Assembly: GCA_018823905.1 (NCBI GenBank)
Contig: JAHJHL010000021.1
Location: forward strand, 1-48,121
Origin: Alphaproteobacteria bacterium
GTDB lineage: Bacteria; Pseudomonadota; Alphaproteobacteria; Sphingomonadales; Sphingomonadaceae
Direction of reading: 5' to 3'
DNA length: 48,121 bases
Made by a program: the position numbers and the translations under genes. Numbering within the stretch: the stretch's first letter is position 1; every line of letters begins with the position of its first letter. The notes below the pieces were generated by a model. That model saw only the letters and a list, made by a program, of their open reading frames with translations, was not told where the DNA came from and searched no databases. Positions 5,932 to 14,265 of this stretch are shown one piece after another.

Positions 5932-7050
5932 ATGAGGAAGCTTGCCGTAGCTGTGGCGTTAGCCTCCACTGCCCTGGCGTCGCCTGCTTTGGCACGCGAC
6001 GACTCCTGGTATGTTGGTGTTGGTGCCGGCGTTATGATCGTTGAAGACCTGGATCTCGATATTGGAGCGGCGACCAATGCCGCTGCGATCGATCACCGTA
6101 AGGGTTACGATTTCGAAGGCGTTGTGGGTTATGATTTTGGCGGTTTCCGCGCCGAAGTCGAAGTCGGTTATCGCGAAGCCGACATCAAGTCGGGTCGTTT
6201 TGCCGCTCCGGGTATTCCGCAAACGGTATCGGGCGCTGGCCCGACCTACGTTGGCAATACCGACCTGAATGGCGACACCAATGCGCTGAGCTTCATGGTC
6301 AATGGCATGCTCGACTTCGGTGACGACGATGGGCTTCAGGGCTTTGTCGGCGGTGGTGCCGGTGTTGCTCGCGTGTCGGTCGAACCCGTGTTTGCTGGTG
6401 CATTCCTTGACGATTCGGATACGGGCTTTGCCTGGCAGGCAATCGCCGGCGTTCGCGCTCCGCTCAGCGACTCGATCGACGTTGGCCTGAAGTATCGCTT
6501 CTTCAACGTCGACAATGTCGATCTGGTTGATCAGCGTGGCCGCGATGTTTCGACGCGCTTCCGTTCACACTCGCTTCTGGGTACGCTGACGTTCAACTTC
6601 GGTGGCGCACCGGAGCCGGTTGTGGCACCGCCGCCCCCGCCGCCCCCGCCGCCCCCGCCGCCGCCTCCTCCGCCCCCGCCCCCGCCGCCGGTGGTGTGTG
6701 AGCCCGGACCGTACATCGTGTACTTCGACTGGGATCAGTCGAACATCACGCCGGAAGCGGCTTCGACGCTCGACAACGCGATCAGCGCCTATAACCGTGG
6801 TTGCACGGGTACGCAGGTCATGCTGGCCGGTCACGCTGACCGTTCGGGTTCGGCCACGTACAACGTCGGTCTGTCGGAACGCCGCAACACCGCGGTTCGC
6901 AGCTATCTGACCGCTCGCGGTATCTCGGATGGCTCGATCAGCGCCCAGGGCTTTGGCGAAAGCCGCCCGGCCGTTGCAACCGCCGATGGCGTCCGCAACG
7001 ACCAGAACCGTCGCGTGGAAATCACTTACGGTCCGAACTCGGGCATGTAA
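5932..7050 (+). CDS. OmpA-family outer-membrane protein with poly-proline linker
   Basis: ATG 5932 follows AAAGGGGAATT and gives a classic signal peptide ending ASPALA-RDD. Residues about 22-225 form an eight-strand beta-barrel domain with alternating aromatic strands and a final FNF motif (LLGTLTFNFGG). Residues 233-253 are 21 consecutive prolines, followed by a C-terminal OmpA/MotB peptidoglycan-binding domain (YIVYFDWDQSNITPEA..., AGHADRSGSATYNVGLSERR, GFGESRP, NQNRRVEI-like end). The protein anchors the outer membrane to the cell wall. It is monocistronic, ending at a good terminator. Codon use suggests high expression. Confidence 0.95.
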   Translation: MRKLAVAVALASTALASPALARDDSWYVGVGAGVMIVEDLDLDIGAATNAAAIDHRKGYDFEGVVGYDFGGFRAEVEVGYREADIKSGRFAAPGIPQTVSGAGPTYVGNTDLNGDTNALSFMVNGMLDFGDDDGLQGFVGGGAGVARVSVEPVFAGAFLDDSDTGFAWQAIAGVRAPLSDSIDVGLKYRFFNVDNVDLVDQRGRDVSTRFRSHSLLGTLTFNFGGAPEPVVAPPPPPPPPPPPPPPPPPPPPPVVCEPGPYIVYFDWDQSNITPEAASTLDNAISAYNRGCTGTQVMLAGHADRSGSATYNVGLSERRNTAVRSYLTARGISDGSISAQGFGESRPAVATADGVRNDQNRRVEITYGPNSGM

Positions 7051-7091
7051 GACCGGTTTCCATTCCCGATCGGGACTGGAAGAAACAAGTG

Positions 7092-7125
7092 AGGGCGGTA
7101 CCGCGAGGTGCCGTCCTTTCTTTTT
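7092..7125 (+). terminator. rho-independent terminator of ompA
   Basis: An 11-bp stem (7092-7102 with 7107-7117, two G-U pairs) with a GCGA loop is followed by TTCTTTTT. It lies 41 bases after the ompA stop. Confidence 0.85.
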
Positions 7126-7309
7126 GCGCGCATCGGAGGTCGGTACGAGGCGCCGCGGCAGGATATATCTTGCTGTATTTGATAAATGGTATATCATCAC
7201 ACGATAGTTCGGCCCACTTTGGTGTGCATGTTGGATGCCGAACCGTCTGTGTGCAGTCCGCTGTCGGACGAAGCGACGATAGCTGCTGCTCCTAATTGGG
7301 AGAGAGCCA

Positions 7310-7750
7310 ATGCGTCGACGTCGCAGCCTTTTTCACCGCAGCATTTTCAGAGCTGACCCCAATGGCGACCCTGATATCAACACGACGCCGTTGATCGACG
7401 TCATGCTGGTGATGTTGGTGATGTTTATCATTACGATTCCACCGCCGACGCATAGTGTCGATATCACCTTACCGGGGGTTGACCCCGGCCCCGCTGAAGT
7501 TCGCGATGAAAACCGCATTACCATCGACACGAGCGACGTCATTCGATGGAATGGCGAACCGGTCGATCTCGCCGAGCTCGGCGTACTGGTCAATATGGCG
7601 TCCGATCGTCCCGAAGTTGCGACGCTGATGTTCGAGCCCGAGGCGCGGGCGCGCTATCTGCGTGTCGATGAGGCCATCGGCGCAATCCGGCGCAACGGTG
7701 GGTCAAAAATCGCCTTTCCGGGTATCCACCAGTATCGCGAGCTGATCTGA
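7310..7750 (+). CDS. ExbD/TolR-family biopolymer transport protein (orphan)
   Basis: A GGGAGAGAG ribosome site precedes ATG 7310. The 146-residue protein has a basic cytoplasmic start (MRRRRSLFHRS), one transmembrane helix with the conserved proton-path Asp (NTTPLIDVMLVMLVMFIITIP) and a periplasmic domain. This is the ExbD/TolR plan: with ExbB/TolQ it couples proton flow to TonB or Tol energy transfer. No exbB/tolQ or tonB is adjacent; it stands alone between the ompA terminator and a repeat-bearing gap, so its partner must be encoded elsewhere. Confidence 0.88.
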   Translation: MRRRRSLFHRSIFRADPNGDPDINTTPLIDVMLVMLVMFIITIPPPTHSVDITLPGVDPGPAEVRDENRITIDTSDVIRWNGEPVDLAELGVLVNMASDRPEVATLMFEPEARARYLRVDEAIGAIRRNGGSKIAFPGIHQYRELI

Positions 7751-8146
7751 ACGGCGGACGTAGGCGAAGGGGGGCTTGAAGGCTGCCCTCTGGCTGGCGT
7801 TGCAAGGGATAGCGCTCGGCTATTGCCCCGGCCGGGATCACATTGCGGGGTGTACCCGCGAGAATCTGGCTTCGAGCCGCGATGTCGGTCAAATTTGTTT
7901 CGCACGAAGACACAAAGAAACGAAGATGTCGTGCTGACCGCGAAGCGGCCTACTCCTTTCACGTCGCACCGGACCCGCGGTCGCTGAAGAGAAGGCGGCC
8001 TGACGACGGCGAACCATCCTCTTCGTGTCTTCGTTCGAAAGAAAAATCCGGACCTGTCGCGCCTAAACGAAGCTCTCTGCGCCAATCGACGTTCCTCAGC
8101 GCACTCCGCGCCCCCTTAGACTGCCTCCGAAAAACTCGCCGCTGTC
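7751..8146. other. gene-free region holding a palindromic repeat
   Basis: About 400 bases without a credible gene between the ExbD-like gene and the convergent DUF1993 gene. Its main content is copy F1 of a long palindromic repeat (7891-8046). The rest shows no RNA gene or clear regulatory signal. Confidence 0.6.
7891..8046. repeat. palindromic repeat family F, copy 1
   Basis: Outer arms carry repeated CGAAGACACAAAG-type words on the left and CTTCGTGTCTTCGTTCGAA on the right. The inverted partner copy is at 30153-30313, whose right end reads the same as this left end on the other strand. Both also share a central CGAAGCGGCCT / CGCAGCGGCCT word. Confidence 0.75.
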
Positions 8147-8689
8147 CTAAGCTGCGGGCGCGGTGCCGGGGCGGAGATATGCAAACATATAACCGACATA
8201 GTCGGCCTTGCCGAGCGGGATGCCTATGTGGCGCAGGATCGAATAGGCGGCGACGACGTGGAAGTAGAATTGCGGCTGCGCCCAGTCGCGGACATAGGTG
8301 CGCACGGTCATATCGAAGACCATGCCGTTCGGCAGGTCGAAGCTGACCGCACGGTCCGGGTCGGCGTCGAACGCGGCGGGGTCGACGGTGTCGAGCCACG
8401 TCAGCGTCGCCGCGATCTGCGCCTGAAGTCCCGCGAAGTCGGTGGCGTCGTCGGTCAGCGCAGGCGCGCCGGTCGCTCCAAGGCGCGTCGGCGGCTGGAT
8501 CGCCTGCAAACAGCTGAAACGTACTTGGGCGGCGAGCGGGAACATGTTGGGCGCGAGGCGCGCGACGACAAGTTGAAGCTCGCCGATGCCGTTGTCCGCG
8601 CCCCATGCGAGCGCCTTGTCGAGCTGCGCGGACAGCGCGCTCAAGCCGTGCTTATAGGCCGGAACGGTCATATCGTAGAGCATCGTCAT
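8147..8689 (-). CDS. DUF1993 domain-containing protein
   Basis: The 180-residue protein begins MTMLYDMTVPAYKHGLSALSAQLDKA and contains ARLAPNMFPLAAQVRFSCLQ, DFAGLQAQIAATLTWLD and a C-terminal FYFHVVAAYSILRHIGIPLGK. These are the hallmarks of DUF1993, a predicted four-helix DinB-like fold often annotated as a putative metal-binding or thiol-transfer relative. The conserved late His fits this. It has no signal peptide, so is cytoplasmic. It lies 22 bases after the ABC exporter gene on the same strand and may be co-transcribed. The biochemical role is unknown. Confidence 0.85.
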   Translation of the reverse strand: MTMLYDMTVPAYKHGLSALSAQLDKALAWGADNGIGELQLVVARLAPNMFPLAAQVRFSCLQAIQPPTRLGATGAPALTDDATDFAGLQAQIAATLTWLDTVDPAAFDADPDRAVSFDLPNGMVFDMTVRTYVRDWAQPQFYFHVVAAYSILRHIGIPLGKADYVGYMFAYLRPGTAPAA

Positions 8690-8710
8690 ATCCTTTGAAG
8701 GGCCATGCGG

Positions 8711-10510
8711 TCAGGCGGGGGCGAGATTGTCCTGGAATTGCAGGCGCGCGAGGCGGGCATAAAGGCCATCGGCGGCGACGAGCGCGTCGTGCTTGCCCTC
8801 TTCGACGATGCGGCCATTGTCCATGACGATGATGCGGTCGGCGGCGCGGACGGTGGCGAGGCGGTGCGCGATGACGATTGTGGTGCGGTCGTGCATCAAG
8901 GTTTCGAGTGCGTCCTGTACCAGCTTTTCGGATTCGGCATCGAGCGCCGAGGTCGCTTCGTCGAGCAGCAGCAGCGGCGAACGGCGGAGCAACGCTCGCG
9001 CAATCGCGACGCGCTGGCGCTGGCCGCCCGACAGGCGGGCGCCGCCCTCGCCCATGAAGGTGTCGAGGCCGTCAGGCAGCTTGCGCAGGAATTCCTCGGC
9101 ATTGGCGGCGCGCGCGGCGTCCCACAATTGATCGTCGGTCGCGTCCCAATTGCCGTAGCGCAGATTGTCGCGCGCCGAGGCGGCGAAGATCACGGTTTCC
9201 TGCGGCACCATCGCAATGCGGGCGCGGATGTCGGCGGGGTCGGCGTCAACGAGCGGGACGCCGTCAAGCAGGATCTGCCCCGCCTGCGGATCGTAGAAGC
9301 GCTCGGCGAGCTGGAACAGGGTCGATTTTCCGGCGCCCGAGGGGCCGACAATCGCGACCGTTTCGCGCGGCTGGATCGCGAGGTTGAAGTCGTGCAGCGC
9401 GGGCGCGTCGGGGCGGGTCGGATAGTGGAATTCGACGTTTACGAATTCGAGCGTGCCGCGCGCGGGTTCGGGGAAGGCGCGCGGCTGTGCTGGCGGGGCA
9501 ATGCTCGCTTCGGCATTGAGGAGTTCGCTAAGACGCTCGGCAGCCCCCGCGGCGCGCAGCAGGTCGCCATAGACCTCGGTGAGCGCGCCGAACGCCCCCG
9601 CGACCAGCCCGCCGGTGAGGACGAAGGCGGCGATGGTGCCGCCGGTGATCGTCCCCGCAGCGACGCCCTCAGCCCCGTACCAGAGCAGGGTGGTGATCGC
9701 GCCGAACAACAGCCCGATGACGATCGCGGTCATGATCGCGCGCAGGCGGATACGGCGCTTGGCGGTGGCAAAGGTCGCCTCGACCGCGCTCGCGAAGCGC
9801 GCCGCTTCGCGCTCTTCCTGTCCGAACGCCTGAACGATTTTCATCGCGCCGAGCTGTTCGGAGGTGGTCGCGCCGATGTCGGCCACCCGATCCTGGCTCG
9901 TCCGCGAGACATTCTGAAGGCGGCGGCCAAGCAGGACGATCGGCATGATGATCACCGGGATACCGAGCAAGATGCCGCCGGTCAGCTTGGGCGACAGGGT
10001 GAAGAGATAGGCGATACCGCCGATCCCCATCACCATGTTGCGCAGTGCCACCGACACGGTTGTGCCGACGACCTGTTCGATGATCGTGGTGTCCGATGTC
10101 ATGCGCGAGGCGATTTCGGACGGACGGTTTTCCTCGAAAAAGCCGGGGGCGAGGCGGAGAAGGTTGCGCTGGACCGCCTGCCGGATGTCGGCGACGGTGC
10201 GTTCGCCCAGCCAGCTGACAAAATAGAAGCGCAGCGCCGTGGCAGCGGCGAGGGTCAGGACGATGGCGTAGAACAGGCGGAAATGCGGCGCGACGTCGCC
10301 GCCGCCGGCGACGAAGCCGCTGTCGATCATTTCCTTGAACTGCCACGGGATCGCCAAGGTCGCGAGCGCGGCGACGCCCAGCGCGACGGCGGCGATGACC
10401 AGTTGCAGCGGGTACGCGCTGGCATAATGCCAGATCATCCGCAGGCTGCCGAGCTTGCGGCGGGGTTCGGCGGGGGCTTTCGCTGCGGAAAGTTCGGGGT
10501 TGCTGGCCAT
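8711..10510 (-). CDS. ABC exporter, fused membrane and ATPase domains (MsbA/MDR-like)
   Basis: I chose ATG 10510 (MASNPELSAAK); the frame is open further upstream but without similarity. Residues about 30-320 form a type-1 exporter membrane domain with six helices (QLVIAAVALGVAALATLAIPW first). The nucleotide-binding domain follows, with Walker A GPSGAGKST, signature LSGGQRQRV, Walker B LLLLDEATSALD and the switch His in IVIAHRLAT. At 599 residues it is a half-transporter acting as a homodimer. It is probably a lipid, peptide or drug exporter; the substrate cannot be told. The DUF1993 gene follows on the same strand. Confidence 0.92.
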   Translation of the reverse strand: MASNPELSAAKAPAEPRRKLGSLRMIWHYASAYPLQLVIAAVALGVAALATLAIPWQFKEMIDSGFVAGGGDVAPHFRLFYAIVLTLAAATALRFYFVSWLGERTVADIRQAVQRNLLRLAPGFFEENRPSEIASRMTSDTTIIEQVVGTTVSVALRNMVMGIGGIAYLFTLSPKLTGGILLGIPVIIMPIVLLGRRLQNVSRTSQDRVADIGATTSEQLGAMKIVQAFGQEEREAARFASAVEATFATAKRRIRLRAIMTAIVIGLLFGAITTLLWYGAEGVAAGTITGGTIAAFVLTGGLVAGAFGALTEVYGDLLRAAGAAERLSELLNAEASIAPPAQPRAFPEPARGTLEFVNVEFHYPTRPDAPALHDFNLAIQPRETVAIVGPSGAGKSTLFQLAERFYDPQAGQILLDGVPLVDADPADIRARIAMVPQETVIFAASARDNLRYGNWDATDDQLWDAARAANAEEFLRKLPDGLDTFMGEGGARLSGGQRQRVAIARALLRRSPLLLLDEATSALDAESEKLVQDALETLMHDRTTIVIAHRLATVRAADRIIVMDNGRIVEEGKHDALVAADGLYARLARLQFQDNLAPA

Positions 10511-10732
10511 CGCAGCGGCCCTAGCAGCGGCGACGCCCGCGCTCAACGACGCAGAATGGCGCTGCGCTTCATGGATTATGAAGTACGGCTGCATAGTTGG
10601 CGGCGTGATTTCGGACAAAGGTCGTCGCAAACCGCGTTTATGACGCATTGCACAATGAAATGGATGCCCTAGACTGGCGCCAACGAACAGACGCCCAAAG
10701 AGCGTCGGGGCTTGCCAAGGAACTGATCGAAC

Positions 10733-11953
10733 ATGCTGTATCATGCCTTTGAAATGCAAAAGAGCTGGCTGGCGGGCGCGAGCGCGCTGGCAACCGCGGG
10801 GGCGCAGGTGATGCAGCATCCCGCGAACCCGCTCGGCTATTTCGGTGGCAGTCCGCAATTTGCTTCGGCGCTGGAAGTGTTTGCGCATGCCGCGGCGCCG
10901 CGCGGCAAACCGGGGTTCGAACTCTACGAAACCGAAGTCCACGGCGAGATCGTCCGGGTGACCGAGTCAATCGAGGCGCGCAAACCATTCGGCCAGCTCA
11001 AGCATTTCAAGCATAAGGGTACCAAGGACGCGCCCAAGTTGCTGATCGTCGCGCCGATGTCGGGCCATTATGCGACGCTTCTGCGCGGCACCGTCGAGCG
11101 GATGCTGCCCGGGCATGACGTGTGGATTACCGACTGGCGCGACGCGCGCAACGTGCCGCTGGAGGCGGGCAAGTTCGACCTCGACGATTATATCGATTAT
11201 CTGATCGGCTGGATGGAGCATATCGGCCCCGGCGCGCATATGCTGGCGGTGTGTCAGCCGTCGGTTCCGGCGCTCGCCGCAGCGGCGATCATGGCCGCCG
11301 ACAAAAACAAGTGCCGCCCGAAAACGCTGACGATGATGGGCGGCCCGATCGACACGCGCAAGGCGCCGACCGCGGTCAACCAGCATGCGATGACCCGCCC
11401 GCACGCGTGGTTTCAGGAAAATGTCATCGTGACCGTGCCGGCCTGGTATCCGGGCGCCGGGCGCCGCGTCTATCCGGGCTTTTTGCAGCTTGCGGGCTTC
11501 ATGTCGATGAACCTCGGCAACCACATGATGAGCCACTGGGCGATGTTCAACCATCTGGTCGACGGCGACGGCGAAGAGGCCGACAAGACCAAGGAATTCT
11601 ATGACGAATATCGTTCGGTGTGCGACATGACCGCCGAATTTTACCTGCAAACCGTCGATCTGGTGTTCCAGCGCCATGCGCTGCCCAAGGGCGAGATGCT
11701 GCATCGCGGCCAGCCGGTCGACCTGAATGCGATCGAGGATATTGCGCTGCTCGCGATCGAGGGCGAGCGCGACGATATTTCGGGGATCGGCCAGACCAAG
11801 GCAGCGCTGACGCTGGCGAAGTCGCTACCCGCCGAGAAGAAGAAATATCTGATGGCCAAGACCGTCGGCCATTATGGCATCTTCAATGGCCGCAAATGGC
11901 GCGAGGATATTGCGCCGGTGGTCGAGGGATGGATTCGCAGCAACGGGGGTTGA
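10733..11953 (+). CDS. phaZ: intracellular polyhydroxyalkanoate depolymerase
   Basis: The 406-residue protein begins MLYHAFEMQKSWLAG, typical of intracellular PhaZ. It has the catalytic Cys box LAVCQPSVPAL (C174) in place of the lipase Ser, a late EGERDDISG with the triad Asp, and TVGHYGIFNGRKWRE with the triad His. It lacks a signal peptide, as expected for an enzyme that mobilises intracellular PHB granules to 3-hydroxybutyrate oligomers. It diverges from the ABC exporter gene across a 222-base gap. A family-A palindromic repeat follows its stop. No phaC or phasin gene is nearby. Confidence 0.93.
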   Translation: MLYHAFEMQKSWLAGASALATAGAQVMQHPANPLGYFGGSPQFASALEVFAHAAAPRGKPGFELYETEVHGEIVRVTESIEARKPFGQLKHFKHKGTKDAPKLLIVAPMSGHYATLLRGTVERMLPGHDVWITDWRDARNVPLEAGKFDLDDYIDYLIGWMEHIGPGAHMLAVCQPSVPALAAAAIMAADKNKCRPKTLTMMGGPIDTRKAPTAVNQHAMTRPHAWFQENVIVTVPAWYPGAGRRVYPGFLQLAGFMSMNLGNHMMSHWAMFNHLVDGDGEEADKTKEFYDEYRSVCDMTAEFYLQTVDLVFQRHALPKGEMLHRGQPVDLNAIEDIALLAIEGERDDISGIGQTKAALTLAKSLPAEKKKYLMAKTVGHYGIFNGRKWREDIAPVVEGWIRSNGG

Positions 11954-11986
11954 GGGTCGGTTGCTGGCGCGGTTGATGCCACAATA

Positions 11987-12120
11987 ATCCTCCCCGCTTG
12001 CGGGGAGGGGGACCGCCGAAGGCGGTGGAGGGGGGCGACGGCCTGAGGCGAGGTTGCGGGAGAACGCCAACCCCCTCCGTCAGCGCTACGCGCTGCCACC
12101 TCCCCACAAGTGGGGAGGAT
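11987..12120. repeat. palindromic repeat family A, copy 1
   Basis: Begins ATCCTCCCC and ends GGGGAGGAT, with inner hairpins and the shared words GAGGGGGACCGC, CCCTCCGTCAG and CTGCCACCTCCCC. Copy 2 lies at 13593-13728. Located between phaZ and the convergent DUF1232 gene. Confidence 0.85.
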
Positions 12121-12176
12121 CTACGAATGTCCGCTGACTCCGACCGAACGGACGGTTCGCCTGCATGATCGCGCCG

Positions 12177-12572
12177 TCAATGCATCGGCGACGTCCGCAC
12201 CGCCCAATAAACCAGATAGAGCAACCCCGCCCACAGCAGCAGGATGAACGCCATCCCTATGCGGCTCGACGGGCGTTCGCTGGCCGCTTCGGCGGCGGCG
12301 TGGAGTTCGCGCCACAGCGGGGCGGGGATCAGGCGGCGGACGGCCCATAATCCCAGCGGGACGATCAACAGGTCGTCGAGCCAGCCGAGCACCGGAATGA
12401 AATCGGGTATCAGGTCGATTGGCGACAGCGCATAGGCGGCTACCGCAATCGCCAGGAATCGCGCGAGCGTCGGGACGCGCGGGTCGCGCGCGGCGAGCCA
12501 CGCGGCGTGCGCCTCGACCGCGAGACGGTGGCCAAGGTCGCCGATGCGTTCGGAAAGGGATTTGCCGGTCAT
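12177..12572 (-). CDS. YkvA/DUF1232 family membrane protein
   Basis: The core ARFLAIAVAAYALSPIDLIPDFIPVLGWLDDLLIVPLGLW is the DUF1232 signature (YxLSPIDLIPDFIP...DD). Two further hydrophobic stretches occur in the C-terminal third (MAFILLLWAGLLYLVYW). At 131 residues it matches the family, small inner-membrane proteins of unknown role in many bacteria. It diverges from the epimerase gene with only 24 bases between start codons, so the two must have closely packed or overlapping promoters. Confidence 0.88.
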   Translation of the reverse strand: MTGKSLSERIGDLGHRLAVEAHAAWLAARDPRVPTLARFLAIAVAAYALSPIDLIPDFIPVLGWLDDLLIVPLGLWAVRRLIPAPLWRELHAAAEAASERPSSRIGMAFILLLWAGLLYLVYWAVRTSPMH

Positions 12573-12596
12573 CGCGATCTACACTAGCCTTCCTGC

Positions 12597-13589
12597 ATGG
12601 CTATCCAACTGAAAAGCGCGCGGGTCGAGCGTTGGGCGGTCGCGGGATCGTTTGTGATCGCGCGTGGTACCAAGACGTTTGTCGATGTTGTGGTCGCTGA
12701 GGTCGAGGATGGCGGCGCGATCGGGCGGGGCGAGGGTACGCCGGTCACTTATCTGGGCGAGGATGCGGTCGGGTGCCGCGATGCGATTCTGCTCGCCGCG
12801 CCGCATATCGCTGACATGGGCGCGGCCGAAGCGCGGGCATTGGTGCAGGAGCTGATGGCGCCGGGCGCGGCGCGCAATGCGCTCGACTGTGCGCTGTGGG
12901 ATCTGGAGGCGAAGCAGCGCGGGCTGCGGCTGTGGCAAGTGGCGGGCTGCGATGGCGCGCCGACTGCGCGGGTCACCGCTTTTACCATCTCGCTGGGCAC
13001 ACCGGGCGCGATGGCCGAGCAGGCGGCGACCGCCGAAGCCGACGGCTATCGCCTGCTCAAAATCAAGCTGACCGGCGAAGATGATCGGCTGCGTGTTGCC
13101 GCGGTGCGCACGGGGGCGCCCGAAGCGCGGCTGATTGTTGATGCCAATGAAAGCTGGGGACAGCTCGACATCTTGGCCGAAGCCGAGGCGCTCGCCGACT
13201 TCGGGGTCGAGATGATTGAGCAGCCGGTCGCGGTGGGCGCCGATGCGCTGCTCGACCCGATTTATGCGCCGATTCCGTTCGTGGCGGATGAAAGCTGTCA
13301 GACCGCGGCCGATGTCGCGCGGATCGGCGCCTTTTACGACGGGGTGAACATCAAGCTCGACAAGGCGGGCGGGCTGACCGAGGCGTTGCGGATCGCCGAT
13401 GCCGCTGACGCGGCGGGATTGTCGATCATGGTCGGGTGCATGTTGTCGACCAGCCTGGCGATCGCGCCCGCGTTCGTGCTGGCGCAGCGCGCGCGGTGGG
13501 TCGACCTTGATGGTCCCGCGCTGCTGGCGCGCGACCGTGAGGGTGGGTTCGAGTTTCGCGAGGGGCGGATCGGGCCGCCTGTTGGTTGA
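12597..13589 (+). CDS. enolase-superfamily dipeptide epimerase (L-Ala-D/L-Glu type)
   Basis: The 330-residue protein has the enolase-superfamily capping domain (GRGEGTPVTYLGE) and barrel. Visible catalytic elements are the KxK pair in LLKIKLTG, metal ligands in IVDANESW, MIEQPV and VADESCQ, and the late general base in NIKLDKAGG. This pattern is that of muconate-lactonising/dipeptide epimerase members. Such enzymes convert L-Ala-D-Glu from murein turnover to L-Ala-L-Glu, or racemise N-acyl-glutamate (DgcA). No murein-recycling partner is adjacent, so the substrate is inference. A family-A repeat follows the stop. Confidence 0.88.
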   Translation: MAIQLKSARVERWAVAGSFVIARGTKTFVDVVVAEVEDGGAIGRGEGTPVTYLGEDAVGCRDAILLAAPHIADMGAAEARALVQELMAPGAARNALDCALWDLEAKQRGLRLWQVAGCDGAPTARVTAFTISLGTPGAMAEQAATAEADGYRLLKIKLTGEDDRLRVAAVRTGAPEARLIVDANESWGQLDILAEAEALADFGVEMIEQPVAVGADALLDPIYAPIPFVADESCQTAADVARIGAFYDGVNIKLDKAGGLTEALRIADAADAAGLSIMVGCMLSTSLAIAPAFVLAQRARWVDLDGPALLARDREGGFEFREGRIGPPVG

Positions 13590-13592
13590 TAA

Positions 13593-13728
13593 ATCCTCCC
13601 TGTCGCGCAGCGATGGGGAGGGGGACCGCTTGCGAAGCAAGGGGTGGAGGGGCCGCGACAGTAGCGCTAAAGCCCCTCCGTCAGTCCTACGGACTGCCAC
13701 CTCCCCATGGCTACGCCACAGGGAGGAT
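13593..13728. repeat. palindromic repeat family A, copy 2
   Basis: Same outer ATCCTCCC / GGGAGGAT arms and inner words as copy 1, with different sequence inside the hairpin loops. Fills the gap between the convergent epimerase and PPOX genes. Confidence 0.85.
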
Positions 13729-13734
13729 TTGCAA

Positions 13735-14199
13735 TTACAGCGCCACCTCGGCGTGCTGTCCGAGCTCGCCTTCCTTCATCGTCATGCCGGTCATCAGCTT
13801 GAAGACGCCCTTGATCCCGGGATCGGCGGTCCAGATTTCGGCGTCGGTCAGGTCGAAGCGGAGCAGGACCAGCTTGGGATCGTCCTTGCCGCCCTCATAC
13901 CAGGCCGCGACGCCGTTGCTCCACAGCTTGTCGAGCACCGCGCGGTCGCTTTCATGGACCAGCGTCCCCGAAATGCACGCGAACAGGTCGTGGCCCTTCG
14001 AGGCGAACTGCGCCATCGCGGGGCCGCCTCCCGACAGACGGTTGTCGGTCGAAGTGAAGAACCAGAACGCGCCGTCGGCATCCTTGTCGAGCTGGGCGTT
14101 CATCGGGATATGATGCTCGCGCTCGCCGGTCGCGCCGATCATGACATAGGGGCTGTCGGCCAGTGCCTTCCAGAACTGCTTCTTGATGTCGTCGCTCAT
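13735..14199 (-). CDS. pyridoxamine 5'-phosphate oxidase family / general stress protein
   Basis: ATG 14199 (MSDDIKKQFWKALAD) is chosen because AAGGAGCC lies upstream; an 11-residue longer frame lacks this. The protein has the split-barrel flavin fold: VMIGATGEREHHIPMNAQLD, AFWFFTSTDNRL, HDLFACISGTLVHESD and LVLLRFDLTDAEIWTADPG. This matches the general stress protein 26-like branch of the PNP-oxidase clan. Members bind FMN or F420 and their reaction is often unknown; PLP synthesis is unlikely. It is monocistronic between a repeat and the DJ-1-like gene. Confidence 0.87.
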   Translation of the reverse strand: MSDDIKKQFWKALADSPYVMIGATGEREHHIPMNAQLDKDADGAFWFFTSTDNRLSGGGPAMAQFASKGHDLFACISGTLVHESDRAVLDKLWSNGVAAWYEGGKDDPKLVLLRFDLTDAEIWTADPGIKGVFKLMTGMTMKEGELGQHAEVAL

Positions 14200-14265
14200 T
14201 GGGGGGCTCCTTTTTGCTTCGTTGATAGCCAATCAACGCATTACACCCCCCAATGTTGCGCCGCG

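Noticed and set aside
6531..6716. Minus-strand Gly-rich open frame over the OmpA proline tract
   Set aside because: Simply the complement of the CCG/CCC codons; no independent start signal.
8705..10672. 655-aa plus-strand open frame opposite the ABC exporter
   Set aside because: It is an antisense shadow of a high-GC gene: Arg/Asp/Gly-rich, no domain, while the minus strand carries all ABC motifs.
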